From positions 788,501 through 852,500 of the forward strand of contig JAPTOF010000028.1 in the NCBI GenBank assembly GCA_028554755.1: a stretch of 64,000 bases of DNA, written 5' to 3'. Source of the DNA: Cordia subcordata (lineage: Eukaryota; Streptophyta; Magnoliopsida; Boraginales; Cordiaceae). The notes under the pieces are model-generated. The model saw only the letters and a list, made by a program, of their open reading frames with translations. It was not told the origin of the DNA and ran no database searches. The stretch's first letter is position 1. Each line of letters begins with the position of its first letter. Both the position numbers and the translations under genes were made by a program. This document shows, one piece after another, positions 12,060-23,846 of this stretch.

Positions 12060-12990
12060 GGCCCTAATCAAGATGATTACCATTTTCACTCCGTTGAGCC
12101 TTGATCTTATAGATCCACATCTTTCGAGTTATTAGAACAAATGGTTGAGCAATCCCAGTCCCAACTCTTTCTCATTACTCAAATGATTCAATCCAATCAA
12201 GAGACGCTAGTTAGGTTTCGGAAAGGTTATCCCAAATAGTTGAGTGCTTAAATAGGGGATTTGAGAATAAGTACCTCGTGAGTAAGAGTGTTGAGATGCC
12301 TTTTAACTGGGTTGAAGTGATAGGAGTGAGGCCTATGGTTGAGGTGATTAGTGATGAATTTGATAATGAATGGAGAGTTGAATCTTGTAGTGAGGAAAAA
12401 GATGAGCTTGATGGTACTTTGGTTCTTAATGACAACTTTGGGTATTTTTAGAAAAAGCAATACCTTATTCTCCCGTGCTTTCATCGCCTCCTATTGAGTC
12501 ATGCAAACCTATTTTTTCCTCTCTTCCCATATTGCACACATGTTTGGAGGATAATTTTGTTGTTCCTAGTACTCAACGTGATTCCGAATCTTCATTCAAG
12601 GAGTTAGATGCGCATATCTCCCCTGAGCATTCATGTTTGCATAATAAGGAGTCCATTAAGCCCATTTCATGCCCTCTACCCATATCCACCCCTATAAGGA
12701 GTTAGAGTGACCCTTGTTCAATCACGAACATCCCACAGAGAGGAGGAGTCTAGTACTTCCATGTCTCTTTTCGTTGACTTTCCTTCTCTAAATGTTATCC
12801 CTACTCCCCATTCCCATTCCATTAAGCCTCCCATTGCTTTAAAGCTCACATTTGTGCCTTCGTGCATGGACTTTCACCTAGGATTAGGAAACAATCCACC
12901 TACTTTGTATGCAGTGGACTTGTCGTTGACTCATGGGGAGGGTGTGTTCTTAACCCTAGATTATGAGAGAAAGGCATGGGGTGGTTAATT
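12060..12990 (+). pseudogene. Element C: degenerate gag-like region
   Basis: Short open stretches lie in changing frames: one at about 12140-12240 (MVEQSQSQLFLITQMIQ) resembles the linker coiled coil of Athila gag; others lie at 12475-12705 and 12707-12988 (ending LTLDYERKAWGG). They are Ser/Pro-rich and carry no catalytic motif. From 12990 to 13210 nothing is recognised. The sequence then resumes homology to the end-of-integrase and 3' UTR junction of A and G (ggcgttaaatcc..ctactagaaggcaccctagg). Confidence 0.45.
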
Positions 12991-13209
12991 ATCGAGCAAG
13001 GAGGGTATGATCATTTGCATTGTTGCATGGTCCCGATCACATTTGAGCATACATCCATTTTTCATACTTAAGGATGGAACATCATAGAAAAGAGATGCAT
13101 TGTGCAGTCATTGCCCTATCCCATAGTGCATGATCATTTTTTCCTACCTTTTATGCTTCATTAATTATTTGGAGATTTGTGCCTCGAAGCTTTAAACACG
13201 TTTTGCTTT

Positions 13210-13706
13210 AACATTGGCGCCTGGCTAGGGGCGTTAAATCCAGTGCTACTAGAAGGCACCCTAGGCTTGTTTATATTTTCTTGTTCTTCTTTTTTTTCTT
13301 TCTTGGGCCTTCCTTGTTCTTCTTGTATTTACTTTCTTTTGTTATTTTATATAGTAGATTAGTTTTCTTTTACTTATTCTTTCTTTGTATATAATAGTTT
13401 AGATTGCTTTTATTTCCTTTACCTTTTGATAGTTTAGGCTTTCTTTTATTTGTTTGTATTCTTAGTAGGTTAGATTTTTATTCACCTCACATGTTCTTGC
13501 TCCTTTCCATCATTAGTGCATCAATCATACACCCTTTGCATACATCTTTGTTTATCATTTCAAATGTCAATGTAAGCTTGCATGATATTGACTTCTAATC
13601 TCTTCTTTGTTTTTTTTGAGTATTAGTGCTTTCCATTATAAGGATAAAGGCTAATAGATGATTGGAATATCATTAGCATTTGCGAACTACATGGAAACAA
13701 GGTTGT
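13210..13706 (+). other. Element C: 3' UTR, first segment
   Basis: It is collinear with the start of the 3' UTR in A (about 350-640) and G (about 45884-46180), including 'aatgtcaatgtaagcttgca'. No real gene is seen. It ends at the target duplication gttgt (13702-13706) of solo LTR E. Confidence 0.65.
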
Positions 13707-15565
13707 TGATGTGTTGGTTTTGTGTGTGTTTGTGTTTGCATGGCATTTTCTTATGTTTTTAAAGGTGTCTTGTGCTTATTAGATAGCTTTAGTATGGTAT
13801 ATATACTATATTTTTGCATATGAGAATATAAATGTTCAAAGTTGAGTTTATAGAGAAAATACTAGACCAAGTGCTCATTTTGTGTGTTTTAGGTAAGAAT
13901 TGGAGCAGTGCTTGGAGCTTGATTAAAGATGAAGAGGACATAAACAAAGCTTGTAAAGGGTTTTGAGGATGAAAAGAGCAAGAAAAATGAGTTTAGAAGC
14001 ATACGGACGAGGCTCGAGGCGAAGGGAGAAAATCGGAGCAAAAATCGACAAACTTTGAAGCATTAAGTAATGGCTGTCAGTCACCCTAAGCCCCTTACTA
14101 GTCGACCAGTTAGGGTGGTCAGCAGACACAAAGAGCAAGACATATAACCAGTCACCCTAGGCTCCTTGTCGGTTGACCGGCTGACCCTACTTGCAGCACC
14201 TGCAGATAGTTTTAAAAGCTTATTTTAAGCCTTGTATTTGGAAAGAATCACCCCATCCTCTATACCTAACCCCAACCTATTTCCACATTCACCCACCTCA
14301 CACATACTTAGGCAGACATATCTATACTTGGAATCAAGCATCTTAGGTAGATCAAACACTTAGGTTTGAGGATTTGCTGAAGGATTGTAAAGAGATTTCT
14401 AAGGATAAAAGGGAAGACTCTTTATCTCCCTTTTGTCCTAGTTTATTCTATGTTTGAATAGAGAATTTTAGGGTGATTAACACTTGTTTTATGGGTTCAT
14501 TTATTACATTCTTGTAATGGGTATTTGATGGATTTATATATATGTTTTGTCCTTAGGGTTTCAATGGCTATTTTCATACATGTCTAAGTGTTTGATAATA
14601 TGCCTCAATGAGATAGCATATATATATATTGAAGCTTATTTTCTATTAATCACTTCTATATATGAAGAATCCAAGAAGTGGGTAATGCATTCATACATGT
14701 CTATTTGTGTGTTTACATGCCTTAATAGCAAGATTAGCTTCAATAGCATACATGTTGAGTATTATTACTTAATATGGTGTAATCTAAACATGCCTATGTG
14801 TTTAGTAGTTGGATAGGTCCATGTATTCACAAATGCCTTGCCCTAAAACATGTATGAACTTGTGCTTTAATGCTTGGATCGTTAATGTGATACGTGATTG
14901 ATGGCACTTAACTAATGATTAGGCTTAGTTGAGTTTCCCTCAGCTTTTAACCCAGCCAATAGACTTTTGGCTAGTTTAATTGACCTTAGATGGACTAGGT
15001 CTTGGCTTTAAACCTAGCCAAAAGTTTAGACACTAGGATAAGATCAATCAATGTCACCTAAAATCCTAAGTAACTAGCCCGCAAACCTAGGTCATAAGGA
15101 CCACGCTGTACTCTGAGGACGATTAACCTAGGGATAGACCCGCACTAAAACCTAGGGGATAATAAGATGGTTATTTAGGCCTCTAGACAAGAGCAATCTA
15201 GGAAACCCATCAAACAGCCCTAAACAAAAGTGTAGCAATGGCCTATAAGTAAGTTAAAATCACCCTATTTTTATTTCCATTATTTGTTTCCCCTTAGATA
15301 GCTTGATTCCCCTATCTCCATACACCCACACTTTAGTTTGCTTGTCTTTAGGTTAGGTTTACTTTTTCTCGAGCTCTATTCAAACCTAATACCTAAAAAG
15401 AATGGTAGTTTAGGTCATTACATATAGCTTTCTAGGATACGCATAACTTAGGACCACACACAGATAGCCTTTCTAAGAAAGATGACACCACACTCGCACA
15501 CTTTACTACACACGACATGTTCACTTGTGGGCTTATTTTAAAGCTTGTGCTTGGAATTCACATCT
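13707..15565 (+). repeat. Solo LTR E (family 1) with perfect target duplication
   Basis: It is collinear with the 3' LTR of element A (1666-3534) from TGATGTGTTGG to CATCT. It is flanked on both sides by gttgt (13702-13706 and 15566-15570). The host sequence (C's 3' UTR) is continuous across it, with 'ggttatatctatcc' in A matching the joined flanks. No internal retrotransposon sequence remains, so this is an LTR left by unequal recombination between two LTRs. It contains GTCGAC at 14101-14106 and a 'ggttgaccgg' variant near 14171. Confidence 0.88.
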
Positions 15566-16304
15566 GTTGTATCTATCCATTCTTTACTCGTCCCTATCTA
15601 TCCCCTTCCACATTCCCTATTTGTGTTTCACGTGCTTGCTTGTTTATGTGGTTAGATGCTATTTGCTTGAGGACAAGCAAAGTTTAGGTTTGGGGTTGTG
15701 GTTGTTCTTTTATTGTTAATTCATTTATGGGATAGATTTGTATAGCATGCCTTGTTGTTGCTCAAAATGTGTTCATTTTTCGAATTTTTGCACGTCTTGA
15801 GTTGTTTATCTCTATGTTGGTTGAAGAGTTGCCTTTGCTATTAACTTAATTGATTAGAGAAGATGAGGATTTATTGTGGGAAATGAATGGAGTGTGGGTT
15901 ATGACCTAGACTTTGAAAAGAATCCTTTTTAAAATTGTGGGCAGTGAGTACTTCTAGAAATACACCTTGAAGCTTCCTTGCAACTTTGTTGGAAAAAGTG
16001 TTTTCAAAAGGTTGTTGATATAAATGCTCCTTCCTTGATTGGTTCTTTTAGTGTGCTTGAGTCTCTTCTTTTTCTTTTCTTTTGTTTATGTTATATATTG
16101 TGGAAAATTCAAAAGAAAAAGGAATAAGTTTGAAAAAAAAAGTTTAAAAAATTGAAGAATGAGAAAAAGCCAAAAGGCAACAAAAAGATTGAAAAATGAA
16201 GTATGTTGAATAAGTGTCAAGTAACACAATGTCAATTTGACACGAGTTTTTTTTTTGTGTTATTTCGTTGTATCATGAATAAGGCTCTTTACATCAATTG
16301 AAAG
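15566..16304 (+). other. Element C: 3' UTR, second segment
   Basis: It is non-coding and collinear with A (635-1310) and G (46185-46900). It holds the internal polypurine-like motif cttgaggacaagcaaagttt (15667-15697), the A-rich tract (16100-16200) and the inverted-repeat block (taacacaatgtca, near 16223). It ends where solo LTR F begins. Confidence 0.7.
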
Positions 16305-18143
16305 TCATGTGTTGTGTTTTTGGGTGCGTTTGCATTGTTATTTGCCTATGTTTAAGAGATATTTGGAGCCTTAAAAGATGCATTAGTATAGTACATATAC
16401 TAGAGTTAGGCTTAAGCATATGCAAATGTACATACTTGAGTTTCTAAGTCAAATGCTGTACTAAATGCTTAATTTTGTGCCTTAGGTGAGCTATAAGGCT
16501 AAAACAGAGCTTGACCAAGGATGAACAATAAAGATAGAAGCAGTACAAATCGTGCGATGGAGGCCGAGATAAAGAAAGAGAAAATTGAAGGTTAACTGGA
16601 GAAGTCGGTCGACCTAGAAAAATTGCAGGTCGATCGGCCACTCTAGAGAGGAACCCATTTTCAACCAGTTAACTCCCCTAAAGAGTCGGTCGACTGGCTA
16701 GGTCGACCGGCCAGTCTAGAGAGCATCACTATGAAAGCCAGTTGAGCTAAGAAAAGGGGTCAATCGACCATCGGCCAGCAGTGCATAGCTGATGTTATAA
16801 AAGCTCCATTTTACAGCTTTTAAAGGGAGATTTGGACTCAGACCCAATACACACACACAAAACCCTAGCTATACCACCTCTAAGACATACATAATCACTT
16901 ACTTTTCACCTACGTTCAAGCTTGGAGAATTCAAACACTTGGATTGAAGCCAACTCAAAGATTTTGTACAAGAATTACTAGGATGGAAAGGAAGTTTTCT
17001 ATTCTCTCTTTCATCCTCGTTGATATTATGTTTGAGTAGATTTGTTTAGGGTGAATACTTGTGTAATGGGTTGATTCTCTACTTCTATATTATTGGATTT
17101 AAAAGCTTAATATATATATATACATATGCTATGTTCTTCTTGTTTTAATGGCTACTATTCAATACATGTCTAGATATTTGATAATATGCCTATGAGAGTT
17201 GCATATGTATAAATTGAAGTCTATTTGCTACTAAACACTTTTAATCCATTCTATGATCATGTCTTTGTGTTTATGTGTAGATCTTGTGAAGTGGGTAATG
17301 TTTATATTCATGTCTATGTTTATGTTTGCATGCCTAGTAATAAATATGACCTCAATATTGGATACATGTTGGCTCTTATGAAAATGTTTGGTAGTCGAAT
17401 AGGCCCCTTTATCCCTGAACACCTTGATCTAGAACATGTATAAATGCACTAACAGGTCAAATCCTGCTATAGTGACCCTAGAATAATGAGGCATAATTTG
17501 AAGCTAGTCTAAATCAAGTCTCCTTTGGTTTTAAATCCAGCCAATAGGTTTTTAGGTAGATATAGTCAAGTCTAGTGACACTAGGTGTTGGCTTTAAATC
17601 CAACCAATGGTTTAGGTACTAGGGTAGGTTCGTTCTATGTCACCTAGGTAGCTAATTAGTTACTCTTAGGGCCCTAGGTCATAAGGACCACATTGTAGCT
17701 CTAGGAGACGTTACCTAGGGATGGATCCGCACTGAGTCCTTGGAAAAAATTAGGAGACTAATCAAGTAACCTAGTTAAAGCGCAATTGGTAATTAAGCCA
17801 TTCCATGTAATCCTATAGTATTTGAGTCTAGGATCACCCATTAGCAAGTAGATGTCACCCTAATCCTTTCCATTTGTTAATTCTTTTTAGATTGTTTTTC
17901 TCTCTACTTTTCCACTCCCATAGTTTAGGTTTATTTTCTTTATCTAGAGCTCCTAATTGTCCAAAAATTTAAAAAAAATGGTTAGTTTAGGTTTCCTTTT
18001 AAGCACTGCCAAGGACACACATACATAGAATCCTTCCCATAACTAGGCCTCCCTATGGTTTGACATCTATTCTTGCATGCACAACACTATATCGATCTGT
18101 GTGCTTATGGGTCTTTAGAGCTTGCGCTCGAGAGACAACATCA
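16305..18143 (+). repeat. Solo LTR F (family 2, same family as element G)
   Basis: It is collinear with the LTRs of G (37957-39877) from TCATGTGTTGTG to ACATCA. Flanks on both sides belong to C's 3' UTR (…gaaag before, aagaaccattgtg after). The 5-mers differ only by transitions, so the target duplication is decayed or uncertain. It holds four GTCGAC/GTCGATC-type motifs (16607-16614 GGTCGACC, near 16628, 16689-16694, 16701-16712) and a TATA box TATAAAAG at 16796-16803. Confidence 0.8.
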
Positions 18144-18498
18144 AAGAACCATTGTGATTTTTTTTTCTTTTCCTTGTATCTTTGGGGTAAGTGCATATTG
18201 AGATGTCATGTTAGTTGATAAGACATGAAGTATCAACATCCCAGGTGTATGAGTTAGAATCCTAGGTTTGTGGCAGCTCTAACTACTTGCTAAGTTCTTA
18301 AGAGATGTGAGACCACTTGTGACTGAGTGGAAGATCCGAAAAGGCTAGAAGAACTCTTATACAAAAAGAATGACCCCTTATACTTCTTCAGAGGTAAAAA
18401 GATAACAAGTCAATACATCCAGCAACTCTTTGAAAAGCATATGGATAGACTTTGGTTTAGGCTTGCTTGGGGACAAACAAAGGGAAGGTTTGAAGGTA
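18144..18498 (+). other. Element C: 3' UTR, last segment and polypurine tract
   Basis: It contains the conserved block 'tatcaacatcccaggtgtat' (about 18228) and ends with the purine run acaaagggaaggtttgaaggta at the 3' LTR border. No gene is present. Confidence 0.7.
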
Positions 18499-20084
18499 TG
18501 GATGTGTATTATTTGTGTGTGTTTGCATATAGTTTTTTTATGAACATTTAAAGGTGTTTTGAGCTTAATTGAATGCATTTGGTGTGTGTTTGTGCATAAA
18601 TTAGAGACATTTGCGCATAAGAAGTCAAAGTGCATAAAAGCTATACTAAGTGTATCATTTCATGTTTTAGGTGTGTTTTGAAAGAAGGAATTGAGCTTGA
18701 TTAAAGATGTAGAGGGCATGGAAAAAAGCTTGAAGATGTTTGTGCGGATGAAAAGATCAAGAAAAATGGGTTTGGAAGCTTCTGAAAGATGCACAAGACA
18801 AGCAGAGAAAACCAAAAGCAAAATCGGCGAAATTTTGGTAGACTGCAAATTCTATCGATCACCCCTGCCAGTAGCCGTTAGGGTGGCCAGTTAGGGTAAC
18901 TAGTAGCACCAGAGTACTGGTCAATCGGCAAAGCCCAATAATAGCTGTTTAAAGCCCTTTCTTGCTCAAAATTAGGGAAGTAATTTTATTTTCTTAAACT
19001 TGAATAAACCCTAACCCTTTGCCCACTTCACAAACACTCAAAACTATCATTCTACACTAAACCAAGCTGGATTGAAGCTTGTAACAAAAGATTAAAGGCT
19101 TTTGCAATGGATTTGAGCAAGGGTTTGAAGTAAAGTTTCTTATTCCTCTTCTTATTCTTGTAAATATGTTTTGTAATTGAGTTAGATCTAGGTTGATTGA
19201 TGTTGTATATTAGATTAGGACATTGAATAAAGAATTTGTGTGTATCTTTGGCTATTAATACATGTTTATTTACGTAAATCTATGGCATGATTCAATATGT
19301 CTATGTATTGAAATTCAAACATGTCTATATATTTGTTAATATGCCTAAGTGAATATGCATAAGTTATTTGTCTTGCAATGCTTTTATCTACTTATATAGG
19401 TGATGTTGGATTGTGCTTAATTCATGGCTTTGCTTAGTAGAGTAGAATTTAGCTTTAAACCTATCTCATAGGTTATATGCTTTGCTTAGTCGAGTTTAGG
19501 TACTAGTCCTTGGCTTTAAACATAGCCAAGAGGATATGCTAACCTAAACTAAAGTATCCCTCACCCACGTTAGTATTAGTTGATCAAGCTTTAATGTCAC
19601 ATAGTGTTTAGGTGCTAATTTTTTGCTTTAAACCTATCCAAAAAGATAAGTTTTAAGCACGGATTGTGTAGACTATGAGGGATTGGCCCTTAGCTTTAAA
19701 CCCAGCTAATGGGTTAAATCACTAATATTGGTTAAGAGACCCCTAATCAACACGACATTAATGAAAGTCCTGAGCCTTAAAAAAACCTGATCCATTATCA
19801 TAGCCTACATCTAGTTGCAACGCAAACAACGTAGGTCCCTTTCTTTCTTGTTAGGATTCCTTTCTTAGATTGGCAACTATAGTTTCTTCGTAGCTTAGGT
19901 TTTATTTTCCTTTCCTCAAGAGCCCTTTATATCGTAAAGAAAGCATACACACACATACATTGCTATCCTTAGTGCACGAGCACGTATAGTCCAAACTAAG
20001 GTAGCCACCTTGTGGAGACGATACCCGTTCTAGAATCTACTACACTAGACACAATTATATGTTTGTGGGTTAAAACAGACATCA
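18499..20084 (+). repeat. Element C: 3' LTR (family 3)
   Basis: It starts TGGATGTGTATTATTTG and ends ACATCA. It is collinear with 9700-11317. The perfect palindrome of the 5' LTR is decayed here ('actggtcaatcggca', near 18916). Confidence 0.8.
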
Positions 20085-21110
20085 GAACACTATAATAGTT
20101 AAAGATGGCCATAGGGGCTAAGAATCTAGCCTCTACTATTATTAATTTTATGTGGCGAAAATTTGGTCTTAAAACTCTCGGTCTGATTCTTCCCTATCTC
20201 AAAGATGTTGATATTAATAAGAGAATTGCATTAAAGGTGATTAGTGAGGTCTTGTTGCCTTGGATGATTAATGATAGGAAGATACCGTTAATAGACGCTT
20301 ATGTGCTCTATATACTTCATAAGAAGAAGAAAATTGCATTACCATTTCTTATGCTACATCACATGCCACACATTAGTGGTAAGGATAGAGGAAAGACCAC
20401 TACTTTGGGTTATGGAATGGCTTTAACTCAGTTATTTAATCATTTTAAGATTAAGCCGAAGAAGATGATTAAGGAATTTGCTTGGAATTTTAACATGTCT
20501 TACATGAATTCTATGGGCATTTATTGGTACAATGGGAACCCTATCAGTAGGGCTACCTATAACAATTTCCCCTATGATAGGGAGGCAATCAAGAAGAGAT
20601 CAAGGAAAGGCACCACTTTTAGTAACCCAGTGAAGGGAGCCGGAAGCTCAATATATGGGTGAGGTTCAATATGCATTAGATAAGAAAGCAAAGCAAGAAT
20701 AAGTTAGAGGAGGAAACATTAATATCCGTGAGCCAACTATTAGACAGCCTATAGATGTGAGTTTAGATAAGGAAGAAATAGGGCTAATTGCAGAAGAAAT
20801 TGATCTGAGGAGAGCTAGGTGTGCCTTAAGGGAACAAGCTAGAATGGATGAACAAAGTCGTGAAGAGATGAGGTGTGGAGCAAGTTCTAGCTTCAGAGTG
20901 CAACATGATGATCCTTCTATCTTGGCCTAGCTGTTGACTCAAATGCAAGCAGTTAATACAAGTATAGGACAAATGAATGCCACGTGGAATGCAAATTAGG
21001 TTGAGTTATCAGCATAGAGGAATCAAGTTGATTAAAAAATCAAGCGAATCTGCTCAGACATGAACAACTTCTCCTAGGACTACCGTGACTGGAATTCTAG
21101 ACTCTTGCAT
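20085..21110 (+). pseudogene. Element B: 3' part of SIRE-type extra ORF
   Basis: An open stretch of 185 codons (20105-20662) begins after C. It includes LPYLKDVDINKRIALKVISE, followed by a hydrophobic and Lys-rich block (YVLYILHKKKKIALPFLMLH) and LGYGMALTQLFNHF. The frame then shifts near 20636 and continues as VQYALDKKAKQE, an acidic and Arg-rich helical region, then a coiled-coil-like tail (LLTQMQAVNTSIGQMNATWN). This arrangement (helical core, charged segment, C-terminal coiled coil) is what SIRE extra ORFs show. The biochemical role is unknown. The 5' part lies at 9335-9699. Confidence 0.65.
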
Positions 21111-21544
21111 CTACCATGCATTTTTCTTCAAAACATTTAACATTTTGAACATTGCATGACTTAGCACTTTGAACATTCTCGCTTTTATTTCCAGCTTAGC
21201 TTGATGGATTATTGCCATTTTGGCCTTTAGTATTAGTTTTTGTAGGTGTTACTCTTACTTATGCTAATCTATTTCCTTTAGTTTTCTACTCTCTTCCTAT
21301 GCTTTTACTTGTTTTGATGATGCCAAGGAGGAGAAGTAGTATGTTCATAAATGGTGTGAAAAATGGTATGAATGGCTTGAATATATGCATGCATATATGT
21401 GATGAATTTGAGCTTATCTATGATGAATTTGTGCTTTGATGTTTTGAGTTTGTATGCATAAATTACTAAATTGAGGGGGAGTCACTTTGTTTTTGGGACT
21501 CTGTCCAAATTGGATTAATTTTTCATCATCAAAAAAGGGGAGAT
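21111..21544 (+). other. Element B: 3' non-coding region and polypurine tract
   Basis: No convincing gene is seen. It ends with the canonical copia polypurine tract aaaaaaggggagat (21531-21544) directly before the LTR. Confidence 0.75.
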
Positions 21545-22959
21545 TGTTAGTGTAATATTGCTTTTGATGATTGCTTTGATGATGTAAATTAACCTTATAA
21601 CTTGGTAATTAACATAACAATGATAATTATACACTATGATGCTTTTACCATTGCTTATGTTGTGAATGCTAAACATGTAAGTGTTTTAGTGTATTTTCAT
21701 ATTAAGCATGATGTGATCAACAAGCTTGGAGGATGTGCATTGATGGAATAAAGATGTTATATCAAGTTTAGAAGCTATTGTATACGTATTTCAAGCTTTG
21801 CAAAAAGATGAAGAGTGACCGTGTGCTCGTGATCAAGATTGGAGTTATAAGGTAAAGATGAGGCATCATAAGAGATACCGGCTTGTGCTCTCTTGTGAAT
21901 TGCCTTATTATAACTCTTATAGCTGAAACAAATTGTTTTTGTCATTGCATCACTTGCAACAAGATTTTTTATCCTCATCTTTGAAGAAATGTTTTTCCTG
22001 CATAAAGTCTTTCAAAATCTTCAAAGATATGCATTAGCATGTTTATTGAACTTACAATATCTCAGAAAACCTTCTTTGATGTGTTTTATACTTACAAAAT
22101 GCATTTGATCAAAGTTGGGAGTTTTTAAACATATTTGGTGGTTCTTTCTAATCAATCTGTTGAAGCCAAATTCCTTAGTCGGGCACCCTGCTGGTAGCGA
22201 AGGTCGACCAACCTCAACAGAATACTTAGGACTACTACCAGACCCTTAGCTAATCAACTAGCCTACGCGTCCATCCTGGTAAGAGAGTTTGATAAGGAGC
22301 TGAGGCCTCTAGCCGGTTAATCGACTAAGGCGACCGACTCCCCTATAGCATTAAATGTTGTAACCGTTAGAGGACCATTGGCTACTCCATTTTCCACCAT
22401 TATTGCCCCCAGCAACTCTCATATCCTTTAAATAAGCTCTCCTAGCATTCAAACATTATATCTAAGCCTTTTTAAACTCTTTTAATTCATTTATTACTTA
22501 GAATCACTTGAGAATTTGAGCTTACACAAACAATCTTTTCTACCATTTATTGTTGTATACACATACTAGAAGCTAGGTTTGTTTGAGAGAAATATATATT
22601 AGCTTGATTGAATGGAAGAAAATCTTAAAGAGCACAACTCTTGGGCTCTTTAAAGGATATCTTCAAAGAGGTGTAAAAGAAAGTTGGTTTGTGCCCACAA
22701 ACATTTGAACATGCACACACATTAGTGAAGTATTGAAGTCCTAAGGGGAGCATCCTTAAGCGGTGGATGTAGGCTTGTCGAACCACTTAAAAATTGGTCT
22801 TTTCTACTCTCTTTCTCTTCTCCTTACTTTGTTATGATTTGTATGCCTTAAGTGTTTGATTAATTGTTTAGGTAAACTTAATTATTTTATTGAGTACATT
22901 GATTGGAAAAATTGCACATAATCTTAATTCACCCCTCTCTTAAGATTATTTGCCTTTCA
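21545..22959 (+). repeat. Element B: 3' LTR (SIRE type, 1415 bp)
   Basis: It starts TGTTAGTGTAAT after the polypurine tract and ends TTTCA. It is collinear with 3535-4838. Directly after it, Tat-type integrase coding resumes, so the flank 'caaag' (22960-22964) should be one half of B's target duplication. Motif cluster at about 22185-22345; TATA-like 'ctttaaata' near 22428. Confidence 0.85.
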
Positions 22960-22960
22960 C

Positions 22961-23458
22961 AAAGGGGCGAAAGGGTGATGGCTAGAAGCACTCCCAGAGG
23001 TTTTATGGGCCCATTGGACAACCATTCATAGTAGCACTAGAGAAACCCCATTTAGAATGGCTTATAGATCAGAGATCGTGATTCTGATCAAAATCTTATC
23101 CTCAACATTGCGTGTGAGACACTTTGAAGAAGAGGTAAATGATGAAGTGTTGAAAATTGAGTTAAAGTTACTTGATGAAGTGCGTGAAGATGTGTAGATC
23201 AAAAATGAAACAGCCAAGGAGACCTCGAAACGACACTTGTCTAGAAAAATCAAGCCAAAGAACATTGGCTTAGGGGATATGGTCCTATGTAAACATTACT
23301 TTGCTAAAGGCAACATTAACAAACTTGATGAGAATTAGGAAAGCCCTTATCAGGTCGTGAAGTTTGTCCAACTAGGAAACTTTAAATTGGCTAGAGCCGA
23401 TGGGACACTGCTCCTAAATGCATGGAATTTTAAACATTTGAAAATTTACTATGTTTGA
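22961..23458 (+). pseudogene. Element H: integrase C-terminal remnant (Tat-like Ty3/gypsy)
   Basis: A single frame of about 166 codons with three internal stops. It starts KGAKG, then WLEALPEVLWAHWTT and ETPFRMAYRSE, the end of the integrase core. It continues through RVRHFEEEVNDE and LLDEVREDV to a basic tail with LGDMVLCK, ESPYQVVK and a conserved end WNFKHLKIYYV. This end is typical of the Tat group and differs from the Athila-type tail in A and G. The N-terminal part of pol lies beyond element B, outside the window. The three stops (at W, near Q/R, and W positions) fit single transitions. Confidence 0.85.
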
Positions 23459-23846
23459 CGACAAACGTCGCAAAATTTCTATGTAATGTTTGATGAATGA
23501 ATGACAAGTCATGGTTCCATGCACACAAACATGCTTACTGTCGTAAAAGATATTATTACTTGATTCAATTTCCAACATCTAATTCCTATTTAGGAACAAT
23601 CGTTGCAAACACTTGGTGCACAACAAGATTAAAGAACCAATGAATTCCTTATGACAAACAAGTCAACAAGTATCAAACACTACAAGATTCATTGAAATAA
23701 GGTAAAGTGCAAATACATAAATATAATAGCCAATAAAAGGTCGTGTCCAAATCATTAAAAAGAAATATTTTTTGATGAAAAACAACAAAGAAAGATAAAT
23801 GGTTTAAAATTACACATCATTTTCTTCAAAAATTAAAAAAGTTAAA
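23459..23846 (+). other. Element H: gap between pol and antisense ORF
   Basis: AT-rich, with no coding signal. Pol (plus) and the antisense ORF (minus) converge on this 388-base gap. Confidence 0.6.

Larger units (their letters stand above)
9700..20084 (+). mobile_element. Element C: Athila-type gypsy element without visible pol, carrying two nested solo LTRs
   Basis: Both LTRs (9700-11317 and 18499-20084) match along their lengths. They are followed or preceded by a decayed tRNA-Asp PBS and a polypurine tract. Between them are gag-like ORFs (11540-12990) and a 3' UTR collinear with those of A and G, but no protease, RT, RNase H or integrase. Removing the nested solo LTRs E and F leaves about 6.7 kb. 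Flanking 5-mers are ggata (9695-9699) and gaaca (20085-20089), differing by two transitions. The likely explanation is a non-autonomous derivative mobilised by a related full-length family. Confidence 0.75.
3535..22959 (+). mobile_element. Element B: SIRE-type Ty1/copia retrotransposon, interrupted by element C
   Basis: Order of parts: 5' LTR remainder, tRNA-Met PBS, gag with CCHC knuckle, protease, integrase, RT, RNase H, an extra downstream ORF, polypurine tract, 3' LTR. This order, with a second ORF between RNase H and the 3' LTR, is the SIRE lineage plan. The first ~143 bp of the 5' LTR are missing from the window because element A is inserted there. Element C (9700-20084) interrupts the downstream ORF. 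B itself interrupts the integrase of element H: H coding resumes at 22961. All B genes are broken. Confidence 0.85.

Noticed and set aside
18327..18551. 74-codon plus-strand frame crossing the C 3' UTR and LTR border
   Set aside because: The region is the conserved 3' UTR of the Athila-type families and is not open in A or G.
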